A stretch of DNA of 64,000 bases. It comes from RZYX01 sp036654375 (lineage in GTDB: Bacteria; Bacillota; Clostridia; Oscillospirales; Acutalibacteraceae). Under the pieces are notes generated by a model. It did not search any database. It saw nothing but the letters and a program-made list of their open reading frames with translations, and was not told the origin of the DNA. The DNA lies in assembly GCA_036654375.1 (NCBI GenBank), contig JAVVSD010000009.1:1-64000 (forward strand). Reading direction: 5' to 3'. Numbering within the stretch: the stretch's first letter is position 1; the number at the start of each line of letters is the position of its first letter. Of this stretch, positions 1 through 7,830 are shown piece after piece. The position numbers and the translations under genes are program-made.

Positions 1-60
1 CAAAAAAATTTCAGGGTCCTTTTGTTCGTCGTTGTTTAATTTTCAAGGTTCACCAGAATC
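1..60 (-). other. Probable rRNA operon leader (partial)
   Basis: Read on the minus strand, positions 47 to 29 give CTTGAAAATTAAACAACGA. This resembles the TTGAAAA..AAACAA block that lies just upstream of 16S rRNA genes in many Firmicutes. A short stem (CCACCGC..GTGGCGATGG on the minus strand, about 64-84) precedes it, and a good promoter lies further upstream at 203-231. I infer that a leftward rRNA operon begins beyond the left edge. No mature rRNA sequence is in the window, so a 16S-23S spacer is also possible. Confidence 0.45.
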
Positions 61-202
61 CATCGCCACTTTAGCGGTGGAGTTTTATCATAACATAATA
101 CCCGCTATTTGTCAATAATTAATTTCGTCATTTATCAACTTTTTAGGGTGGTTTGTTTATGATTTATGCCAAAAAAATTGAGCCATATTTCGGCGCTTGT
201 AT

Positions 203-231
203 ATATTATCATAGGTTATCTTCAAAGTCAA
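203..231 (-). promoter_or_regulatory. Promoter for the leftward rRNA-like leader
   Basis: On the minus strand TTGACT (231-226) is followed after 17 bases by TAATAT (208-203). The downstream transcript would run through the rRNA leader-like sequence at 1-60. Both hexamers are near consensus and the spacing is ideal. No other leftward gene starts here. Confidence 0.5.
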
Positions 232-306
232 CAATATTTTATATTTTTTGTTAGTAAAAATAAGTCTTATATACTTTAGCTTATCAAAAAAAGCCACCTA
301 TAGGTA

Positions 307-335
307 TTGATTTTTGTTTACAAATAAGTTATAAT
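307..335 (+). promoter_or_regulatory. Promoter of tRNA-Leu
   Basis: TTGATT at 307-312 is followed after 17 bases by a perfect TATAAT at 330-335. The tRNA begins 16 bases after the -10 hexamer, as expected for a single tRNA unit. Confidence 0.75.
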
Positions 336-350
336 ACAAAAGCTTGATAT

Positions 351-437
351 GCCGGTGTGATGGAATTGGCAGACGTGCTGGACTCAAAATCCAGTGGTAG
401 CGATACCGTATCGGTTCGACCCCGATCACCGGCACCA
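351..437 (+). tRNA. tRNA-Leu (anticodon CAA)
   Basis: This is an 87-base class II tRNA. The acceptor GCCGGTG pairs with CACCGGC, followed by the discriminator and an encoded CCA end. The anticodon arm CTGGA-CTCAAAA-TCCAG has anticodon CAA, which reads UUG. There is a long variable arm (TGGTAGCGATACCGTA) and a T arm with GGTTCGACCC. A consensus promoter precedes it and a terminator follows directly, so it is a self-contained unit. Confidence 0.97.
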
Positions 438-440
438 ACT

Positions 441-484
441 AAGACATAGCTTTCCTCAACTGGAATGCTATGTCTTTTATTTTA
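441..484 (+). terminator. Intrinsic terminator of tRNA-Leu
   Basis: A 10-bp perfect stem AAGACATAGC (441-450) pairs with GCTATGTCTT (467-476) and is followed by a T-rich tail. It starts three bases after the tRNA CCA end. Confidence 0.85.
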
Positions 485-653
485 TCTTAAACTGCGTTAT
501 AATAACAGCATCTGGTTTCTGTCAATATTTTAGAGCCTAATTCAAGTATTGCTCATTTTTTTGAATACTATTAATGATAAAGCTCAGCACAGTAAATGCA
601 TATAAATAAAACAATATATTAAGCTTATTTTTATGAATGGAGGAGTTGTGAAA

Positions 654-1829
654 ATGAATAACTTTAATTATTTTGCACCAACAAAAGTGGTGTTTGGTAA
701 AAGTGTTGAAGAACAAGTTGGTTTACTTATAAAAGAACAAAATTGTAAAAAAGTGTTACTGCATTATGGCGGAAACAGCTCTATAAAATCTGGACTGCTG
801 AATCATATCAAAGAATTGCTTAAAGATGCAGATATTAATTATGTGTGTCTGGGCGGTGTTGTACCTAACCCGCGTTTGTCCTTGGTTTATCGAGGTATTG
901 AACTGTGCAAAAGTGAAGGCATTGATTTTATCTTGGCCATTGGTGGCGGCAGTGTAATTGATTCTGCAAAGGCAATTGGCTATGGAGTATCAAATAATGG
1001 TGATGTTTGGGATTTTTATAACTATATGCGAGAAGCTACAGCGTGTTTACCTATTGGTGCAATTTTGACAATTTCAGCTGCAGGCAGTGAGATGAGCAAC
1101 TCTTCAGTTATTACAAACGAAGATGGCTGGGTTAAGCGTGGCTACAGCAGCAATTTATCTCGCTTGAAATTTGCTATTATGAATCCTGAGCTTACCATGA
1201 CCCTTCCAGATTATCAGACAGCTTGTGGCTGTGCTGATATTCTTATGCATACAATGGAGCGTTACTTTAATCATAGTGAAAACATGGAGCTTACAGACGG
1301 ATTAAGTGAAGCACTTATGAAAACCGTTGTAAAAAATGCTCGCGTTTTAGTTTCTGAGCCTAAAAATTATGAGGCAAGAGCAGAAGTTATGTGGGCAGGA
1401 AGCCTTTCTCACAATGGTCTAACTGGCTGTGGGACAGATGGTGGAGATTGGGCTACCCATAAGTTAGAGCATGAACTTGGAGGTATGTTCGATGTTGCTC
1501 ATGGTGCAGGTTTGACAGCTATCTGGGGCAGCTGGGCCAGATATGTATATAAAGATTGTATCCAACGCTTTGCCAAATTTGCAATTAATGTTATGAATGT
1601 TCCTGACGGTGAGCCAGAAGCTACTGCGTTAAAGGGCATTGAGGCAATGGAGGATTTTTATCGTTTCATCAATATGCCAACATCCTTGAAAGAACTTGCT
1701 ATTGTGCCAACAGATATTCAAATAAATGAAATGGCTGACAAATGCTGTGTTGCTACGAACAACAGTCTTGGCTCTGTAAAGAAATTATCAAAATCTGATA
1801 TGGTCAAAATTTATGAGTTAGCAAGATAG
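654..1829 (+). CDS. Iron-containing alcohol dehydrogenase, butanol dehydrogenase type
   Basis: 391-residue group III alcohol dehydrogenase, predicted to reduce aldehydes to alcohols with NAD(P)H in the cytoplasm during fermentation. The N-terminal dinucleotide-binding half carries GGGSVIDSAK near residue 97. The C-terminal half holds the metal ligands in the family pattern: Asp195 and His199 (DILMH), His269 (HKLEH) and His283 (VAHGAG). Length and motifs fit the BdhA/YugJ branch. An in-frame ATG at 633 overlaps the ribosome site GGAGGAG (639-645), so the ATG at 654, eight bases downstream, is the likely start. The gene stands alone and ends at a strong two-way terminator. The exact substrate cannot be read from sequence. 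Confidence 0.93.
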   Translation: MNNFNYFAPTKVVFGKSVEEQVGLLIKEQNCKKVLLHYGGNSSIKSGLLNHIKELLKDADINYVCLGGVVPNPRLSLVYRGIELCKSEGIDFILAIGGGSVIDSAKAIGYGVSNNGDVWDFYNYMREATACLPIGAILTISAAGSEMSNSSVITNEDGWVKRGYSSNLSRLKFAIMNPELTMTLPDYQTACGCADILMHTMERYFNHSENMELTDGLSEALMKTVVKNARVLVSEPKNYEARAEVMWAGSLSHNGLTGCGTDGGDWATHKLEHELGGMFDVAHGAGLTAIWGSWARYVYKDCIQRFAKFAINVMNVPDGEPEATALKGIEAMEDFYRFINMPTSLKELAIVPTDIQINEMADKCCVATNNSLGSVKKLSKSDMVKIYELAR

Positions 1830-1912
1830 ATTGTGGATATCAAATTTTGTGTTGCATAATTTACTTGGCATTTTTAAAGTCTACTTTAGTTTTATGCTCA
1901 TTACAATACACG

Positions 1913-1950
1913 AAAGAGGCTGACAGCATTGTGCTGTCAGCCTCTTTGTT
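1913..1950. terminator. Bidirectional terminator between adh and alaA
   Basis: A 16-bp perfect stem (1913-1928 with 1932-1947) has a three-base loop, with A-rich and T-rich flanks on the two sides. It ends the rightward dehydrogenase gene and the leftward aminotransferase gene. Confidence 0.9.
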
Positions 1951-1962
1951 TGATTTAAATTA

Positions 1963-3183
1963 TTATGGTTTCTGCTTATAAGTTGAAAGGAAGCTTGCAA
2001 GTTTCTGTGTTGCAGAGTCAAGCATTTCAACGCTTGGTAAATAAACAATTCTAAAATGGTCTGGTTCTTTCCAGTTAAATCCACCGCCATGAACCATAAG
2101 AACCTTTTTCTCCTTAAGGAAATCAAGTATAAACTTCTCATCATTCTTAATGTTAAACTTTTTTGTGTCGATTTTGGGGAAAATATAGAATGCAGCTTTT
2201 GGCTTTTGGACTGATATTCCAGGAATATCTTTAAGTGCATTATATATAAATTCCCTTTGCTCATATATTCTGCCACCTGGGAGTACAAGCTCATCAACAC
2301 TTTGATATCCGCCAAGAGCAGTCTGAATAATATACTGTGCAGGAACATTTGCACAAAGCCGCATTGAAGAAAGCAAATTTAAACCTTCTATATATTCTTC
2401 AAATCCTACCTTGCTTCCGCTAAGGCACATCCATCCACTTCTAAAGCCTGCTACCCTGTGTGATTTTGATAGTCCGTTAAAGTTTACCATAAACATATCT
2501 GGTGCAAGAGAAGACATCGATATATGTTTTTCTCCGTCCATTACCAATCTGTCATATATTTCATCAACAAAAATCACTAATTCATTATCTCGTGCCACCT
2601 GTATTATCTGCTCCAAAATTTCTTTTGGATACAATGCGCCAGTTGGATTGTTTGGATTTATCACTATTATTCCTTTTGTCTTTGGTGTTATTTTCTTTTT
2701 CATATCTTCTATGTCAGGTAACCAGCCTGACTGTTCATCGCAAATATAGTGAACAGGATTTCCGCCTGAAAGCTTTACAGACGCTGTCCACAACGGATAA
2801 TCAGGTGATGGAACAAGCATTTCATCTCCATTATTCAAAAAGCCCTGCATAGACATTAAAATAAGCTCACTAACACCATTTCCAGTATAGACATCATTAA
2901 TTCCAACATTTGATATTCCTTTAAGTTGGCAGTACTGCATTATAGCTTTTCTTGCAGAAAATATTCCTTTTGAATCAGAATAGCCTTGAGCGTTTCGCAA
3001 GTTAAATATCATATCATGGATGATTTCATCAGGTGCATCAAACTTGAACGGTGCAGGATTACCAATATTAAGTTTAAGCACTTCAACTCCGTTTGCAATC
3101 ATTTTGTCTGCTTCTTCAAGAACTGGGCCTCTCACATCATAACAAATACCGTCAAGCTTATCAGGCTTTACAAACTTTTTCAT
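1963..3183 (-). CDS. alaA: Glutamate-pyruvate (alanine) aminotransferase, AlaA type
   Basis: 406-residue class I/II PLP aminotransferase that makes alanine from pyruvate and glutamate. The N-terminus follows E. coli AlaA closely (CYDVRGPVLEEA, LKLNIGNPAPFKFDAPDEI, AQGYSDSKG). The PLP lysine lies in NGLSKSHRVAGFRSGW near residue 239. A GTG at 3192 also opens the frame, but the ATG at 3183 sits after AAAGGGTGG. The gene lies behind its own promoter and a T-box whose specifier reads as GCC (Ala). That matches the enzyme's product and supports the assignment: expression should rise when tRNA-Ala is uncharged. Confidence 0.93.
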   Translation of the reverse strand: MKKFVKPDKLDGICYDVRGPVLEEADKMIANGVEVLKLNIGNPAPFKFDAPDEIIHDMIFNLRNAQGYSDSKGIFSARKAIMQYCQLKGISNVGINDVYTGNGVSELILMSMQGFLNNGDEMLVPSPDYPLWTASVKLSGGNPVHYICDEQSGWLPDIEDMKKKITPKTKGIIVINPNNPTGALYPKEILEQIIQVARDNELVIFVDEIYDRLVMDGEKHISMSSLAPDMFMVNFNGLSKSHRVAGFRSGWMCLSGSKVGFEEYIEGLNLLSSMRLCANVPAQYIIQTALGGYQSVDELVLPGGRIYEQREFIYNALKDIPGISVQKPKAAFYIFPKIDTKKFNIKNDEKFILDFLKEKKVLMVHGGGFNWKEPDHFRIVYLPSVEMLDSATQKLASFLSTYKQKP

Positions 3184-3204
3184 TTTAACCACCCTTTCAA
3201 GTTT

Positions 3205-3472
3205 GGATAAATATAAAATGCCCTAAGTCAAAAGACTTAGGGCGAACATTAGTCCGTGTTACCACCTAAATTCAGAAATAAATCTGCACTCATAGAATGT
3301 ATAATCATTCAACTCTGTAACGGGAGAACCCGATGACGCCTACTTACAAAATAGTTTCAGGCCACAGCTCCAGGACGGCTTATGTAAACAAGTGCGAAGA
3401 TTTTCACCAACCATCTTCTCTCTTAACCACTAAGAATACATTATTTCCCTTCAAAGCTTTTTAAGTATATAA
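3205..3472 (-). promoter_or_regulatory. T-box leader, alanine (specifier GCC), controlling alaA
   Basis: Transcribed leftward from the promoter at 3475-3503. Stem I carries the AGAGAG bulge and the GGTTGGTGAAAA distal loop. The specifier GCC (3379-3377) stands before a purine and the usual CCTGGAG end of stem I. The T-box GGTGGTAACACGG lies near 3270-3254. The terminator stem GCCCTAAGTC/GACTTAGGGC and a T-rich tail follow at about 3244-3214. Uncharged tRNA-Ala is expected to stabilise the antiterminator. Specifier and gene function agree. Confidence 0.9.
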
Positions 3473-3474
3473 AA

Positions 3475-3503
3475 TATATATCACTTTTATGTAGTTATGT
3501 CAA
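3475..3503 (-). promoter_or_regulatory. Promoter of the alaA T-box transcript
   Basis: On the minus strand TTGACA (3503-3498), 17 bases, then TATATA (3480-3475). It lies just after the stop codon of the upstream unknown gene, so alaA is transcribed independently. Confidence 0.8.
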
Positions 3504-3509
3504 CCTATA

Positions 3510-4010
3510 TTATTTTAGTTTTGTGATTGTATGGTAAAGTCTTAATTGTGTTGTGACTTCTGAATATTCAATCATTATATAAAATCTTATTTGCGTAGTC
3601 TTTTTAATAAACTCGTTTCCTGTTTCCAAAAACCCATTTGAAATAAGAAGTTCTTTAAACTCTTTCACTTCTTTTGGGGTTACATCACAATACCAAAGTG
3701 TCATTGATGTAAAGCCATCATCAGCGAGTGAACCTTTTATATCAGGGGCATGCTCTTGATTCCCTCTTCCAGAATATCTTGGAAACTGAGAAAGTTCATT
3801 AACCGAGCCAAGATAACGAAATTCTTCGTCAATAACTTCTGAGTATTCATCATAAACATTATCTTCAATTTTTCGTCTTTTATTATTTTCATTAATAGAC
3901 TGTTCAAGCATCCTTTGAACTTTATTTGTTATAAAATCGTCAGCCGTTATAGGTTCACTATTATCTTTAAAAAATTTTATCAAATCAACGCCCCCAATCT
4001 TTAACATCAT
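3510..4010 (-). CDS. Uncharacterised protein
   Basis: I do not recognise this protein of up to 166 residues. It is soluble and charged, has no signal peptide or membrane segment, and has a central acidic stretch (roughly 50-70). The C-terminal half alternates polar and hydrophobic residues and looks like a small alpha/beta domain. Two in-frame ATGs open at 4010 and 4007 without a visible ribosome site. A TTG at 3983 has GGGGG seven bases upstream and is the likelier start, giving 157 residues. It follows upp leftward with a 68-base gap and ends just before the alaA promoter. No function is proposed. Confidence 0.6.
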   Translation of the reverse strand: MMLKIGGVDLIKFFKDNSEPITADDFITNKVQRMLEQSINENNKRRKIEDNVYDEYSEVIDEEFRYLGSVNELSQFPRYSGRGNQEHAPDIKGSLADDGFTSMTLWYCDVTPKEVKEFKELLISNGFLETGNEFIKKTTQIRFYIMIEYSEVTTQLRLYHTITKLK

Positions 4011-4078
4011 TTAATGCAAAAATTATAATCTATGATTTAAATCAGACAATAATATTTGAAAAACTCGAAAATAACTAA

Positions 4079-4708
4079 TTATAAGGTGCCGAAAATTCTG
4101 TCTCCAGCATCGCCAAGCCCAGGAATAATGTACGCATGGTCATTAAGCTTTTCATCAAGCGCTGCACAATAAACATCAACATCTGGATGAGCTTTTGTAA
4201 GTGCATCAAGACCTTCTGGCGCTGCAATTATGCCCATGAATTTTATTGATTTTGGATTGAATGCTTTTATCTGAGAAATCGCATCACAAGCTGAACCGCC
4301 TGTGGCAAGCATTGGATCAAGAACAATAACTTCTCTCTCTTCAATATCGTTTGGAAGTTTGCAATAATAATTAACTGGCTTTAATGTCTTTGGATCTCTG
4401 TAAAGTCCAATATGTCCAACCTTTGCAGATGGGACAAGTGTTAGAACTCCATCTACCATGCCAAGTCCAGCTCTTAGGATTGGAACAAAAGCAAGCTTTT
4501 TGCCAGAAATAACCTTTGTCTTTGCGACTGCAACAGGTGTTTCTATCTCTACTTCTTGAAGTGGAAGATCCCTTGTTGCCTCATAACACATGAGCATTGC
4601 AATTTCGCCAACAAGTGTACGGAAATCCTTTGACCCTGTATTTTTATCCCTCAGCAATGTAAGCTTGTGCTGAATAAGCGGATGATTTGTAATTGTGATA
4701 TTTCCCAT
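4079..4708 (-). CDS. upp: Uracil phosphoribosyltransferase
   Basis: 209-residue salvage enzyme that makes UMP from uracil and PRPP. The PRPP-binding loop is intact (VIVLDPMLATGGSA, about residues 127-140). The uracil-binding C-terminus IIPGLGDAGDRIFGT is also present. Length is exactly that of the family. The ribosome site GGAGGAG precedes the ATG. It lies 21 bases after rpiB, and the two are probably cotranscribed with tsaE and tsaB. Together with rpiB it feeds ribose phosphate and uracil into nucleotide salvage, complementing the de novo pyr genes at 15673-23908. Confidence 0.97.
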   Translation of the reverse strand: MGNITITNHPLIQHKLTLLRDKNTGSKDFRTLVGEIAMLMCYEATRDLPLQEVEIETPVAVAKTKVISGKKLAFVPILRAGLGMVDGVLTLVPSAKVGHIGLYRDPKTLKPVNYYCKLPNDIEEREVIVLDPMLATGGSACDAISQIKAFNPKSIKFMGIIAAPEGLDALTKAHPDVDVYCAALDEKLNDHAYIIPGLGDAGDRIFGTL

Positions 4709-4729
4709 TTTAACTCCTCCAAAAATAAA

Positions 4730-5173
4730 CTATTTATTTTGTTTTTCAATTTCAGAAATGAGATCAAGCCTGTTTTGATGACGGCCTCCCTCATACTGTG
4801 TATTAATAAACAAATCAACAAGTTCGATTGCAAGACCAGCACCAACTACCCTGCCACCAAGACATAACACATTTGCGTTATTGTGAAGCCTTGTGTATTT
4901 TGCACTGAATGAGTCTGAACAGCACGCAGCTCGTATGCCAGAAAATTTATTTGCAGCTATTGACATTCCAATGCCTGTGCCACAAAAAAGCAACCCTTTT
5001 TCGCATTCTCCTGAAGTTATCGCGTTACACAAAGTTGTTGCTATAACCGGATAGTCAATTGACTCACAGTTGTGAATGCCATAGTCTTTATATTGAATAT
5101 TGTTATCGTCAAAATGTTTTTTTATGGTTTCTTTAAGGTCAAAACCGCCATGGTCGCATCCAATAGCTATCAT
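4730..5173 (-). CDS. rpiB: Ribose-5-phosphate isomerase B
   Basis: 147-residue RpiB/LacAB-family sugar isomerase interconverting ribose 5-phosphate and ribulose 5-phosphate in the pentose phosphate pathway. N-terminal IAIGCDHGGFDLK, the catalytic Cys in LLFCGTGIGMSIAANK and the phosphate-contacting NNANVLCLGGRVVG are all present. Its ATG overlaps the tsaB stop (ATGA), a sign of translational coupling. RpiB-type isomerases sometimes act on allose or galactose phosphates. The general cluster context favours ribose 5-phosphate. Confidence 0.95.
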   Translation of the reverse strand: MIAIGCDHGGFDLKETIKKHFDDNNIQYKDYGIHNCESIDYPVIATTLCNAITSGECEKGLLFCGTGIGMSIAANKFSGIRAACCSDSFSAKYTRLHNNANVLCLGGRVVGAGLAIELVDLFINTQYEGGRHQNRLDLISEIEKQNK

Positions 5174-5883
5174 TGTTTGTTATCCATCCTTTTCTTAAGT
5201 TCTCTTTCCGCCTGTGGGACTCGTAAATATATAGGCAATATCTCGTCAGCCGAAACCATTGACTGTGTTCCATGTGCTTCAATTTTTTTATATGCACAAT
5301 ATGATACACTTGATGCACGCTGATATCTTAAATTAACTGGGGCAATTGATATATTATCAATTTTTCCATTTAGATTATTATAACATAATTCGGCTCCATC
5401 TCCAACAAAAACAATTGGTAAATTATAATTTTTTAAATTTTTTAAAAGTTCATCAATCATTATTGCATCATCTTGTGTAATTCGCTCAATTTCTTTGCCA
5501 CATTTAAAGGTTGCTGTGTATACTTGGTTACATCTGGCATCCATAACTGAACAAACTATATATTCTTTTCCTAAGAGATTGTATGCCGTGGCTTCAAGAG
5601 AAGAAACTGAAATACATGGCTTGTCATTTGGAAAGGCAAGTCCTTTTATTGCTGCAATCCCAATCCGAACACCAGTGAATGAGCCAGGACCAGCAGCTAT
5701 TGCAAAAGCATCAATAGAGTCAAGCTCAATATTTGAACATTTAAGTAAATTCTGCACCATTGGCAACAATGTTTGGCTATGTGTTAGTCCTGTGTTTGTA
5801 AAGAACTCACCAAGCAATTTATTATCATCTGATATTGCTACGCTTGCAGCCGTTGCCGAGCATTCAATTGAAAAAATTCTCAT
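5170..5883 (-). CDS. tsaB: tRNA threonylcarbamoyladenosine biosynthesis protein TsaB
   Basis: 237-residue ASKHA-fold partner of TsaD in the complex that puts threonylcarbamoyl on A37 of ANN-decoding tRNAs. The N-terminal FSIECSATAASVAI strand-turn and the family hallmark AIAAGPGSFTGVRIGIAAIKGLAF region (about 60-85) are intact. It overlaps tsaE by 20 bases and rpiB by four, so the three are one operon. No tsaD lies in the window. Confidence 0.95.
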   Translation of the reverse strand: MRIFSIECSATAASVAISDDNKLLGEFFTNTGLTHSQTLLPMVQNLLKCSNIELDSIDAFAIAAGPGSFTGVRIGIAAIKGLAFPNDKPCISVSSLEATAYNLLGKEYIVCSVMDARCNQVYTATFKCGKEIERITQDDAIMIDELLKNLKNYNLPIVFVGDGAELCYNNLNGKIDNISIAPVNLRYQRASSVSYCAYKKIEAHGTQSMVSADEILPIYLRVPQAERELKKRMDNKQ

Positions 5884-6310
5884 CTATACTTTCCCCTGTG
5901 ATTTTTATAATTCTCTCATCTTCTGCTTCACCTTTTGAAATTTCAACAAAAATGCTGTCTTTAGGAAGTGCTGATTCAATATTTTCGCTCCACTCAACAG
6001 CAAGTATACCGTTTAACTCAAGATAGTCAAAATAGCCTGTTGAATATAAGTCTTCCCATGTGTTTACACGATACATATCAAAATGAAAAAGTGCTGGACT
6101 TCCGCCATAGTCATGAACAATGGAGAATGTTGGGCTACTGACATCAGATTTGATTGAAAGTCCTCTTGCAAGTCCTCTTACAAATGCAGTTTTTCCCATG
6201 CCAAGCCCACCAAGGAATGCAACAACATTACCCGCCTTCAAGTGAGTTGCCAGTTCTTCTCCTATTCGCTCCGTTTGCAGAGTGCTATTTGAAAAAAATG
6301 TTTTCATCAT
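5864..6310 (-). CDS. tsaE: tRNA threonylcarbamoyladenosine biosynthesis ATPase TsaE
   Basis: 148-residue P-loop ATPase that powers turnover of the TsaBDE complex. The Walker A GGLGMGKTAFVRGLA lies near residues 34-48. The family segments SSPTFSIVHDYGG, FHFDMYRV and ILAVEWSENI follow in order. Two consecutive ATGs (6310, 6307) open the gene with only a weak ribosome site. It appears to be first in the tsaE-tsaB-rpiB-upp set. Confidence 0.95.
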   Translation of the reverse strand: MMKTFFSNSTLQTERIGEELATHLKAGNVVAFLGGLGMGKTAFVRGLARGLSIKSDVSSPTFSIVHDYGGSPALFHFDMYRVNTWEDLYSTGYFDYLELNGILAVEWSENIESALPKDSIFVEISKGEAEDERIIKITGESIDENFFN

Positions 6311-6407
6311 ATGCTATCCCATACTAAATATGTCAATAATATTGGAGATATTATATCACAAAAATTTGAATTAGTAAATTTTTAATTAATTTGTAATTTC
6401 TTTTTTC

Positions 6408-6436
6408 TTGAATTATGTTGATTTTACATCTATAAT
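6408..6436 (+). promoter_or_regulatory. Promoter of the SEDS gene
   Basis: TTGAAT (6408-6413), 17 bases, TATAAT (6431-6436). The ribosome site AAGGGAGG follows at about 6451-6458. Confidence 0.7.
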
Positions 6437-6465
6437 GTAAATAAATGTTAAAGGGAGGTTTATAA

Positions 6466-7635
6466 TTGCGTAAGTTTAGAGATTCTGTCTCATTTTTTGT
6501 TAGTGAAACAGACAAAATTCTTTTATTGCTTTGCTTGCTAACCTCTGCTTTTGGAGTTTTAATGGTTCATAGTGCAACATTAAATAGTTTAAAGGAAAAT
6601 CAAGCTATTTCAAGCGATGTCCGTACAATGATTTTAGCTATCTTTCTTGGCTTGTTGGCTGCACTCGTTATTTCACTTATCGACTATGAAGCATTGGTAA
6701 AACTTTGGCCTGCTTTTGCTGGTTTAGGTATTTTACTGATGATTCTTGTTTTTATTTTCGGTAAAGCTCCAAGCGTCAGAGAAGATGCAAGAACATGGCT
6801 TGACCTTGGAATATTCTATTTTCAACCATCAGAGCTTGTTAAAATTTGTTTTATCATTACATTTTCAGTTCATTTAAATGCAGTTAAAGAAAACATTAAC
6901 TCGTTTAAAAACATATTCTTACTTGGGATTCATGCTCTTATTCCTGTTGCTCTTGTTATGAAGTCTGGTGATGATGGTTCTGCTCTCGTTTTTATTCTCA
7001 TTGCACTGTGTATGCTTTTTATTGGCGGTATCAGCTGGAAATATATTCTTTCGGGTTGCGTCCTCTCTTTGGCGGCTATTCCGCTGTTGTGGGTTAAACT
7101 TACCAGCTTTCAAAAAGAACGATTTATAGTTATTTTACATCCAGAGCTTTACCCTGATAGAGCTTATCAACAAAACATGAGCCTGTCAGCTATTGGGTCG
7201 GGTGGCTTTTTTGGAAGAGGTTTATTTAAAGGTTCATATACTCAAAACAACAAGGTTCCAGAAAATAAAAATGATATGATTTTTTCTGTTGTTGGAGAAG
7301 AGTTTGGAATGCTTGGAGCAATAATTGTTTTTGCACTGATTATTGCCATTATATTTAGAATTATTCAAACAGGCAAGCGTGCAAACAGCACTCCTGCGAC
7401 TCTTATTTGTTATGGTATTGGTTCAATGATTGCTGTTCAAACTTTTATTAACATTGCAATGTGCTTAAGGATAGGTCCTGTTATTGGCATTACTCTTCCG
7501 TTCTTTAGTGCTGGTGGCTCTTCAACCCTGTGCCTTTATATTGGGATTGGTGTTATCCTTAGTATTTACCGCTCTACGCATAATGTAAGAGCGACTAACT
7601 ATCGGCTAACCAGTATTCGCTCTCCCTTTGTTTAA
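6466..7635 (+). CDS. SEDS peptidoglycan glycosyltransferase (RodA/FtsW/SpoVE family)
   Basis: 389-residue polytopic membrane protein that polymerises lipid II with a partner class B PBP. SEDS signatures are present: ARTWLDLGIFYFQPSELVK (about 105-123), GSALVFI, PENKNDMIFSVVGEEFG with the catalytic-type Asp (about 265-281), and LPFFSAGGSSTLCLYIGIG near the C-terminus. The short tails favour RodA or SpoVE over FtsW, but the sequence does not decide. The start is TTG at 6466 with AAGGGAGG eight bases before it. It is a single-gene unit with its own promoter and terminator. Confidence 0.9.
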   Translation: MRKFRDSVSFFVSETDKILLLLCLLTSAFGVLMVHSATLNSLKENQAISSDVRTMILAIFLGLLAALVISLIDYEALVKLWPAFAGLGILLMILVFIFGKAPSVREDARTWLDLGIFYFQPSELVKICFIITFSVHLNAVKENINSFKNIFLLGIHALIPVALVMKSGDDGSALVFILIALCMLFIGGISWKYILSGCVLSLAAIPLLWVKLTSFQKERFIVILHPELYPDRAYQQNMSLSAIGSGGFFGRGLFKGSYTQNNKVPENKNDMIFSVVGEEFGMLGAIIVFALIIAIIFRIIQTGKRANSTPATLICYGIGSMIAVQTFINIAMCLRIGPVIGITLPFFSAGGSSTLCLYIGIGVILSIYRSTHNVRATNYRLTSIRSPFV

Positions 7636-7736
7636 GTAAAACATTCATTTCACTTATGGTATTCATAGCTTCTTGAAAATCCATTACATCAATGCTTTAA
7701 TGCACATCAAAACATTAACAACTTAACAACAATCTT

Positions 7737-7765
7737 AAGGTCACCGTTTGGTGGCCTTTTCTTTA
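7737..7765 (+). terminator. Terminator after the SEDS gene
   Basis: Stem AAGGTCACC (7737-7745) pairs with GGTGGCCTT (7750-7758), followed by TTCTTT. It lies about 100 bases after the stop codon; the gap between them shows nothing else. Confidence 0.75.
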
Positions 7766-7783
7766 TCCTAAAGAGTACAAAAA

Positions 7784-7815
7784 AGGGACAAGGCTCAAAC
7801 CTTATCCCTCAAAAA
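7784..7815 (-). terminator. Terminator after the Pyr4-like gene
   Basis: On the minus strand AGGGATAAGG (7809-7800) pairs with CCTTGTCCCT (7793-7784), with one G-U pair, and is followed by a T-run. It ends the leftward gene at 7831. Confidence 0.75.
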
Positions 7816-7830
7816 ATACATTTTTTTGTC

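Noticed and set aside
1881..2354. 157-residue reverse frame inside alaA
   Set aside because: It overlaps the highly conserved alaA gene in another frame and would run through the strong terminator at 1913-1950.
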